Source of the DNA: a virus
Strand: one strand, 5' to 3'
DNA length: 52,044 nt
Virus record (IMG/VR): IMGVR_UViG_3300030329_005741
Location: 1 to 52,044 of that record
How positions within the stretch are numbered: position 1 is the stretch's first letter; every line of letters starts with the position of its first letter. Below are positions 47,095 to 52,044 of the stretch, piece by piece. The translations under genes were made by a program, and so were the position numbers. Under the pieces are notes generated by a model. It worked only from the letters and a program-made list of their open reading frames with translations. It had not been told where the DNA came from and did no database searches.

Positions 47095-49359
47095 CTAGGA
47101 ATTTTTGTTAGCGTTACAAACGTCGATTACGTTTATGTAGTTAGCTAAATCTTCTACCTTTTCTGGCTCAACTCTGTAACCAAAGAAGTTGTAAGTGTCG
47201 AGGTGCTTCAGCATGGTGTATTTACTGTCGATCTTCTTCGCCATGCCTTTAAGGTCGAACGTAGGAGTAATACCGTCAAGGTCTAACTCAACCTTCAAAT
47301 CTTCAACCAAAACATCGTTAATTTTGTCAATGCTATCGGCAGACTTGTTGGTTTTAACCTGTTTGTCCATTTTGATTTTGCAATCGTAGAACATTTTGAA
47401 GTCGCTATCTTTCGTGAGTTTGTTTAACAACTTCTTTGTACCTTTCTCCCAGCACTCCGAGCCTTCATTGGTAACGAACTTGTATTCGCCGCGAACGAAT
47501 TGAGACTCCTTCCAATCAACCAAGTCTTGCTTTATGTTTTCTACATGAGGTGCAATCTCTTGACGAATCCAATCTAAAACGTCAACCCAACCATCTTTAC
47601 CTTCGACTTTGCGAGCGTGAGATTTTTTAACACCGATAACTTGCGGAAGGTTGATGTCAAACGATTCCAAGAATTTCTTTATCTTGCTCCAATGTCCAAG
47701 ATCATTCAGTCTGTAACTATGATCTCTACCTTGCCAATCGGGCTGGAATCTGTCGATAATCATGTAGACTCCACTTTCGTTATCAAAGTCTACAAGTTTT
47801 TTACTCCAGCGATCTGACGCTTTGTTGTTCCAGCCTCCAACTTCATCCCATTTTAGCTCAAAGACATTGCTTGAGTGCTTGGAGTCTTTATCCTTCTGCC
47901 ATGAACCATCTACACTTGGGGTGCGTCCATAACCCTCAAACTCATTGAGCTTGCGAGATGGAAGTTCGGAAAACTTCTGGATGCTTGGGCAATCGAAACC
48001 TGTTTCTTTTGCAAACTTTTTCTTTGCCTTATTGTCTTTGTAAGTTATGAGGTAAACCTTGCGTCCTTGCTCAAGTTCAAGAGCGAGAAGTTTATTCATC
48101 AAACCCCGTGAAGCTCCTTCGTCGTTTTCGACTACCAAGGTTTCCTTTTTGCAATGAATCGCGTGAGCGTGTTCCAATTTGAGCTTCTGCGACCTTTGAG
48201 TTTTAGTAAAACGCTTCAAGGTCACTTCTTCTTCTTCCATTTTGTTAGCGGAGAAGTTGTCGCTATCAACTAATTTGCCTTTGACCTTAATATTTTTGTT
48301 AATTAATTCGCGGAATTGATAAAGCCCACTTGCCATATCGTCCATTGTGCCGACAAGGCACTTGGCTTCGTAGAGCGTTTCGCATCCATCAAAATCTGTT
48401 TTGATTTTCTCTATGATTTCCTTGCGTACAGATTTGAGTTTGTTGATAACACTCTTTATAGTGTGGTCGGTGTATTGCAACTGTTCCCGTGATGCAGAAA
48501 TTTCTAATCCACCAATCGGAATTTCCAATCGCAAGTTATCTTTAGCAATTTTTTCCAGTTCGCCAACATCTTCCCCTTTGTAATTCAAAGAATCAAAGTC
48601 GATTGGGTATCCAATGTTGCCCATTACCGCAACAGCTTCACCTGTTCCGTTTCTTGAGTAATAAGAGGAATAGCCTTCTGAATTTTTGAACCAAGTCCAA
48701 TCGTCTCCCTCAAAAACCATTTCTCTATCCTTATCAAATTCAACCTTTTGGCCTTTGATTACAGGACGAACTTTGAAATACTTGAAGATTTCTGAAGCAG
48801 TTTCCCTAAAGGTTTCAACGTCATCTTCTTTTACAGGGATCGAAATTTCAACCCCATTTTCCTCATCACTTTCTTCTTCGCCAAGTTTGGCAATTTGTCC
48901 AACTTGAGAGGGGTCGATGAAAGCGTTGTAAGTGTGCTTTAACCCATCAACAAAAGAAGTAATCACAAAGTTATCACCATATGCAAAGGCACTCTTTGAG
49001 CCGATGCCAAGCATACCAGTTTGGCTGTTTGTGTTTCGCTTTGTGCTTTCTCCGTAGAAAGCATAAATCTCATGGACTTCTTGCTCCGTAAGAGCAGAAC
49101 CAAAGTCTCTTATCTTCAAGAGAGGACTCAACAGCGTTGGCAGAGTCACTTCAATAGGACGTTCGGGGATTCCCGCTTCAACGTGTGCGTCTACACCGTT
49201 AGTTGAATACTCGCGCAATACCGCTTTATACTTATCGGAATAAAGTTGGTTGCGTAGTACGTTGAAAATGTGTGCGAATCCACCTTCTTTGATTCCAAAG
49301 GAGACAGTGTTTTTGATTCCGCTTGAAGCGAGATTTCTTATAGTAGGTTGAGCTTTCAT
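47095..49359 (-). CDS. rIIA: rIIA-like protein with GHKL ATPase core
   Basis: A 754-residue protein of T4 rIIA size. The GHKL ATP site has LREYSTNGVDAH (Glu, Asn, Asp-Ala), IRDFGSALTEQEV (D-x-G) and GMLGIGSKSAFAY (G-x-G-x-S). The C-terminal half is long and mostly helical. rIIA/rIIB proteins counter prophage exclusion in T4 and associate with the membrane. The leader (about 34 bases, ACAAAAACAAACCTACAAA) has no SD. Confidence 0.88.
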   Translation of the reverse strand: MKAQPTIRNLASSGIKNTVSFGIKEGGFAHIFNVLRNQLYSDKYKAVLREYSTNGVDAHVEAGIPERPIEVTLPTLLSPLLKIRDFGSALTEQEVHEIYAFYGESTKRNTNSQTGMLGIGSKSAFAYGDNFVITSFVDGLKHTYNAFIDPSQVGQIAKLGEEESDEENGVEISIPVKEDDVETFRETASEIFKYFKVRPVIKGQKVEFDKDREMVFEGDDWTWFKNSEGYSSYYSRNGTGEAVAVMGNIGYPIDFDSLNYKGEDVGELEKIAKDNLRLEIPIGGLEISASREQLQYTDHTIKSVINKLKSVRKEIIEKIKTDFDGCETLYEAKCLVGTMDDMASGLYQFRELINKNIKVKGKLVDSDNFSANKMEEEEVTLKRFTKTQRSQKLKLEHAHAIHCKKETLVVENDEGASRGLMNKLLALELEQGRKVYLITYKDNKAKKKFAKETGFDCPSIQKFSELPSRKLNEFEGYGRTPSVDGSWQKDKDSKHSSNVFELKWDEVGGWNNKASDRWSKKLVDFDNESGVYMIIDRFQPDWQGRDHSYRLNDLGHWSKIKKFLESFDINLPQVIGVKKSHARKVEGKDGWVDVLDWIRQEIAPHVENIKQDLVDWKESQFVRGEYKFVTNEGSECWEKGTKKLLNKLTKDSDFKMFYDCKIKMDKQVKTNKSADSIDKINDVLVEDLKVELDLDGITPTFDLKGMAKKIDSKYTMLKHLDTYNFFGYRVEPEKVEDLANYINVIDVCNANKNS

Positions 49360-49399
49360 TTTGTAGGTTTGTTTTTGTTTGTGTTTCGTCTATGTTCTT

Positions 49400-49427
49400 A
49401 ATATACTCTCTTTTTTTGTTTTGTCAA
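49400..49427 (-). promoter_or_regulatory. Promoter of rIIA
   Basis: TTGACA, 16 bases, TATATT, with a 34-base A/C-rich leader before ATG. Confidence 0.8.
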
Positions 49428-49456
49428 GCGACTTTTTTAAGTTTTTTAATTTGGGG

Positions 49457-49480
49457 GAAAACGAGTCCGAGAGGACTCGT
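49457..49480 (-). terminator. Hairpin after the gene at 49495, probable terminator
   Basis: Minus strand ACGAGTCC, loop TCTC, GGACTCGT, then four T. The stem is perfect; the U tract is short. Confidence 0.65.
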
Positions 49481-49494
49481 TCTTTCAAATAATT

Positions 49495-49887
49495 TTAAAT
49501 AATTTCAGATACATAATCAATTACTTCCATTATTCTTTTTAGCTCATCTCTGCTATACCTCGTCCGATTAAAATCAATAAAATCATCTTCAGTGTTTATA
49601 GAAACAGTTAAACTATTTTTGATTCTCCAAGATTTAGTAATCCATCGTCCGTTTCGAGTCCTCTCTTTTCGAGAAGATGTTTCCGTTTTGCTTGGAAATC
49701 CTATATTTACAGTGGGATACTTTTTAGAAGAATTTTTCATAGTCACAACCACATCGCTGTCTTGTGCGTCAGATTCTTTTTCAATCACATCCCAAGGTTG
49801 AATCTTGCGATTTCTTTTTACCCTGCTATTTTTTACCCATTTTATTTTAGGCAAAACAGAGGTATCCATTTGATAACACTGTTCCAT
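49495..49887 (-). CDS. Hypothetical protein
   Basis: A 130-residue basic protein starting MEQCYQMDTSVLPKIKWVKN. The first half has Lys/Arg clusters; the middle is Ser/Thr-rich, followed by RWITKSWRIKNSLTVSINTE and a helix at the end. The function is unknown. Confidence 0.55.
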   Translation of the reverse strand: MEQCYQMDTSVLPKIKWVKNSRVKRNRKIQPWDVIEKESDAQDSDVVVTMKNSSKKYPTVNIGFPSKTETSSRKERTRNGRWITKSWRIKNSLTVSINTEDDFIDFNRTRYSRDELKRIMEVIDYVSEII

Positions 49888-49902
49888 TATATTTATTAAT
49901 AT

Positions 49903-50100
49903 TTATTCAGAAGTTTGATTAAGCAAAGCGGTAATTTCGTCTGCCGTTTCTTTTACTGGCATAGCGTGACCATTATCATAAGCTATTTCAGTATAATCTT
50001 CCCCCAAATTGGAAGATGTTTCTGCCGCGAAAAGAGCTTGATTCCAATTAACTACGACCTTTTTACCGCTTTGATTATGAGTGAGTGTAATGATTTTCAT
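49903..50100 (-). CDS. Small FlbD/SwrD-like protein
   Basis: A 65-residue protein: MKIITLTHNQSGKKVVVNWN, then YTEIAYDNGHAMPVKETADE and ITALLNQTSE. The order strand - Gly - strand - IxLxNG...VKEt.dEI resembles the FlbD/SwrD small beta-alpha family. The match is weak and function in phage is not known. Confidence 0.5.
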   Translation of the reverse strand: MKIITLTHNQSGKKVVVNWNQALFAAETSSNLGEDYTEIAYDNGHAMPVKETADEITALLNQTSE

Positions 50101-50140
50101 ATTGTTATTATTTTGGTTTAAATAACTTAATTTTACAAGT

Positions 50141-51001
50141 TTATTTTTCTGGCGTTAGGATTCCGCTACCCGCCTGTGGCATTACAACTGATGGTTTCAG
50201 CGGTATCGGCTGTCCAGTTAGCGGATCAATATGAACAGGCTTGTTTGAAGCTGGAGGAATAGCACGTTCAAGCATATCTTCTATCGAATTTTTTGGCATA
50301 ACAAGAGTTCCGTCACTGTTCGTTTTTGGCGTTGGAGGAATAAGCCCTTTTAATTGAGGTACGAGTGGTTTAAACGCTTTCTCTAAACTATGGCTTTCTA
50401 TTGAAAATAATATTGAACCTAAAAGCATTTTATTTTCAATATATTTAATCCTACTTTCTGGTGACATTGCCTTTATTTTTTCCTCAACGCTCATTGGGCG
50501 AGTACGTTTAGCAATAGGGCCATGCGTGGTTCGTTTTCTTTCAGCCCGTGCCTCTCCCTCTTTTAATAGTTTATTATTTTCTGCCTCAATTTCAAGATAA
50601 CGATGACGAATGGTGTAATCTTTTCCTGCCATATTTCGTAACACTCTCATCTGTTGAACAATTTTAGTGTAAACTGTAAGGAGGTTTTCATTTTTTCTTC
50701 CTGCATCGTGTAATTTACTAATGAACCTTTCGCGGTCACTCAAGTGGCTCTTGGCGAGGTGGAAGCGACTCCTTAATTCTTTTATTTCTTTATCTTTATT
50801 AGCGAGTTCGATTTGTTGATTCCCGTTTGCAATAATCAATTCTTTAAGTTGGTCATTGATAACAATATCTGTTGATTTAACCTCTGGCTTAACCTCCGCT
50901 ACAACCTGTTGAGGCTTATCTTTAATGATCGTTCCAATAACGAATCCTGCTCCAAGTATGGCAGCAGAAATAACAATAGTATGAATTATTTGATCTTTCA
51001 T
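50141..51001 (-). CDS. Membrane-anchored coiled-coil protein
   Basis: A 286-residue protein. Residues 6-26 form one membrane helix (IHTIVISAAILGAGFVIGTI); 45-180 is coiled coil (IANGNQQIELANKDKEIKEL and onward) with Arg/Lys; the C-terminal about 80 residues are Pro-rich. This layout is like an anchored periplasmic or cytoplasmic rod, and could be a spanin-type or scaffold protein; no cassette of lysis genes is seen. Confidence 0.6.
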   Translation of the reverse strand: MKDQIIHTIVISAAILGAGFVIGTIIKDKPQQVVAEVKPEVKSTDIVINDQLKELIIANGNQQIELANKDKEIKELRSRFHLAKSHLSDRERFISKLHDAGRKNENLLTVYTKIVQQMRVLRNMAGKDYTIRHRYLEIEAENNKLLKEGEARAERKRTTHGPIAKRTRPMSVEEKIKAMSPESRIKYIENKMLLGSILFSIESHSLEKAFKPLVPQLKGLIPPTPKTNSDGTLVMPKNSIEDMLERAIPPASNKPVHIDPLTGQPIPLKPSVVMPQAGSGILTPEK

Positions 51002-51123
51002 TATTTTAACTTTCTTTTAAAGTGACCCAATGTTTCCAGCAAATCACCAATTAAATCTACAAACATTAAAACCAGAAAAGGTAACATTAATAATGGTATT
51101 ATTATGGCAATAACTTCTATCAT
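51001..51123 (-). CDS. Tiny membrane protein, 40 residues
   Basis: MIEVIAIIIPLLMLPFLVLM then FVDLIGDLLETLGHFKRKLK. One or two membrane helices and a basic tail. GGAGA lies nine bases before ATG. Both ends are tied to neighbours (TAATG downstream). Confidence 0.6.
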   Translation of the reverse strand: MIEVIAIIIPLLMLPFLVLMFVDLIGDLLETLGHFKRKLK

Positions 51124-51125
51124 AT

Positions 51126-51476
51126 TTATTTCTCCAAGGCTTCTTTTACTCTTGAAACCACATCGTCAACATCTTTAAAGTTTAATGTATCACAAAGCTC
51201 ACCATTAACAGTGTCTCCTGACCAATCCCTGCCAAACGATACTCTCATGGTCTTTGCGTAGTTTCCGGTTCCCCAATGGTGCATCTGTTTTCGCACTTCA
51301 CCATTAATATGGACAGTCACCCAAGGCTTCTTCTCTCTGACATATTGAAGTCGTACTGTCGCAGCTTCAACGGGGAAGTTGGCTGTGGTTGTGCGTGGAA
51401 TAACATCCTCATGGTTAATGGCTCCTTCTACTGCCAAGCGTTTTACTCTGCTATTTGTTTCCCATAGTAATCTCAT
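51126..51476 (-). CDS. Hypothetical protein
   Basis: A 116-residue beta-rich protein starting MRLLWETNSRVKRLAVEGAI. Middle strands RLQYVREKKPWVTVHINGEV and a helix at the end (DDVVSRVKEALEK). ATG is six bases from TATATT. It heads a three-gene unit. The function is unknown. Confidence 0.6.
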   Translation of the reverse strand: MRLLWETNSRVKRLAVEGAINHEDVIPRTTTANFPVEAATVRLQYVREKKPWVTVHINGEVRKQMHHWGTGNYAKTMRVSFGRDWSGDTVNGELCDTLNFKDVDDVVSRVKEALEK

Positions 51477-51482
51477 AATTTC

Positions 51483-51510
51483 AATATACTGAATTTTTTA
51501 AATAAGTCAA
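51483..51510 (-). promoter_or_regulatory. Leaderless promoter
   Basis: TTGACT, 16 bases, TATATT, 6 bases, ATG. Confidence 0.75.
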
Positions 51511-51513
51511 CAC

Positions 51514-51747
51514 TTATTTTGCTCTGCCTAAATGTCCACGCAGATAAAGTCTTTGAAATGTTTTATTTTTACAGGTTTTACATTCAAAGCAAAGAATAAA
51601 GTTACCTTTATCACCGTGTAGCTCTTTGGGAATTATATCAAAAAACTCGACTTTTTTACCATCAATAAGTATTTCAAAAGATTGTGGAGCTTCAGCGTTA
51701 GACATTAGCCCCGTCAGAATAAATATTAAAAAATATTTCTTACACAT
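51514..51747 (-). CDS. Small secreted Cys-rich protein
   Basis: A 77-residue protein. Signal peptide MCKKYFLIFILTGLMSNAEA with a cut after Ala20. The mature part has ILCFECKTCKNKTF, three Cys that may bind metal or form a disulfide. Exported early proteins of this kind may act on the host envelope; the role is unknown. Confidence 0.55.
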   Translation of the reverse strand: MCKKYFLIFILTGLMSNAEAPQSFEILIDGKKVEFFDIIPKELHGDKGNFILCFECKTCKNKTFQRLYLRGHLGRAK

Positions 51748-51751
51748 TTAA

Positions 51752-51970
51752 TTAATCCATGTGATTATCTTGGTGGGGGTGCTTCCTCATTTCTTCCATC
51801 TTACTTTCATGCGTAGGTAGCTTCCCTGCTATTTCTGGACGGTGCAATTCAATCATGTCTATAATATCTTGTGTTCTGTCAAATATCTGGTCGATAGAAA
51901 GCTCTTTGGGGTACTTTGCCATGTTGGGGCATCGTTCGTATATTGCCTTAATTAATTCGTAATTTCTCAT
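51752..51970 (-). CDS. Hypothetical protein
   Basis: A 72-residue helical protein starting MRNYELIKAIYERCPNMAKY, with a His-rich tail (KMEEMRKHPHQDNHMD). AAGATAGAACG before ATG is a weak RBS. It lies four bases upstream of the secreted Cys-rich gene and is transcribed with it. Positions 51971-52044 hold no gene that I can support. Confidence 0.5.
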   Translation of the reverse strand: MRNYELIKAIYERCPNMAKYPKELSIDQIFDRTQDIIDMIELHRPEIAGKLPTHESKMEEMRKHPHQDNHMD

Positions 51971-52044
51971 CGTTCTATCTTTTCAAAGTTTAATCCTTTC
52001 GGAAACCCACAAACCAGCAAACCCAAAGTAACGTAAGGCTAAAT

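Noticed and set aside
1-52044. Insertion sequences, integrase or attachment sites
   Set aside because: No transposase or integrase motifs and no terminal repeats typical of insertion sequences were seen.

Overview
The window is part of a double-stranded DNA tailed-phage genome (Caudoviricetes). Nearly every gene lies on the minus strand, so gene order runs from right to left. Evidence for a phage is a contiguous terminase - portal - prohead protease/scaffold - major capsid block, a collagen-like fibre gene, and an rIIA/rIIB pair of the T4 kind. Promoters of bacterial sigma70 type and Shine-Dalgarno (SD) sites of AAGGAG type point to a bacterial host. A short ArfA-like gene and rII-type genes would fit a proteobacterial host, but this is inference. 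No replication polymerase, tail sheath or tape measure gene is in the window, so it is a fragment.

Right part (about 41.6-52.0 kb): rIIA and rIIB homologues with two small genes between them, a RuvB-like AAA+ ATPase, a secreted thioredoxin-fold-like protein and many small hypothetical genes. Promoters here mostly have a 16-base spacer.

Middle part (about 30.7-41.5 kb): a dense early-type region of very small genes, several under 60 codons. Most transcription units begin with one stereotyped cassette: TTGACA, 17 bases, TATATT, about 6 bases, then ATG, which predicts leaderless mRNAs. Directly upstream of the -35 sits a TTATTCACA/TTATTAACA box (a DnaA-box or UP-element look-alike). Seven units are also separated by a 47-bp palindrome of fixed length. 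One copy of the promoter drives a roughly 0.5-kb region with no credible ORF that looks like a large structured RNA. Another drives a 48-residue ArfA-like ribosome-rescue peptide. A near-identical 22-bp AT-rich direct repeat lies on each side of this region.

Left-middle part (about 24.5-30.5 kb): a very AT-rich cluster for surface-carbohydrate or lipid-headgroup chemistry: RmlA, an RmlD-like reductase, a LicD-like transferase, a CDP-alcohol phosphatidyltransferase, a SET-domain protein, RmlB and a WbqC-like protein. PhoH follows. No RmlC is seen.

Left part (1-24.3 kb): a zinc-ribbon protein, a sigma-like factor with a Cys-rich insert, a probable small-terminase/DNA-binding protein, a C2H2+ERCC4 nuclease, large terminase, portal, a tubulin/FtsZ-like GTPase, a PAP2 phosphatase, a glycosyltransferase-like protein, a lipoprotein with a C39-like peptidase fold, prohead protease with a nested scaffold start, a putative decoration protein and the major capsid protein. 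The series ends with an at least 2,837-codon fibre gene that runs off the left edge. It carries a cupredoxin-like domain, collagen-like GYQ repeats, a Tiki/ChaN-like putative hydrolase domain and a run of at least 67 threonines.
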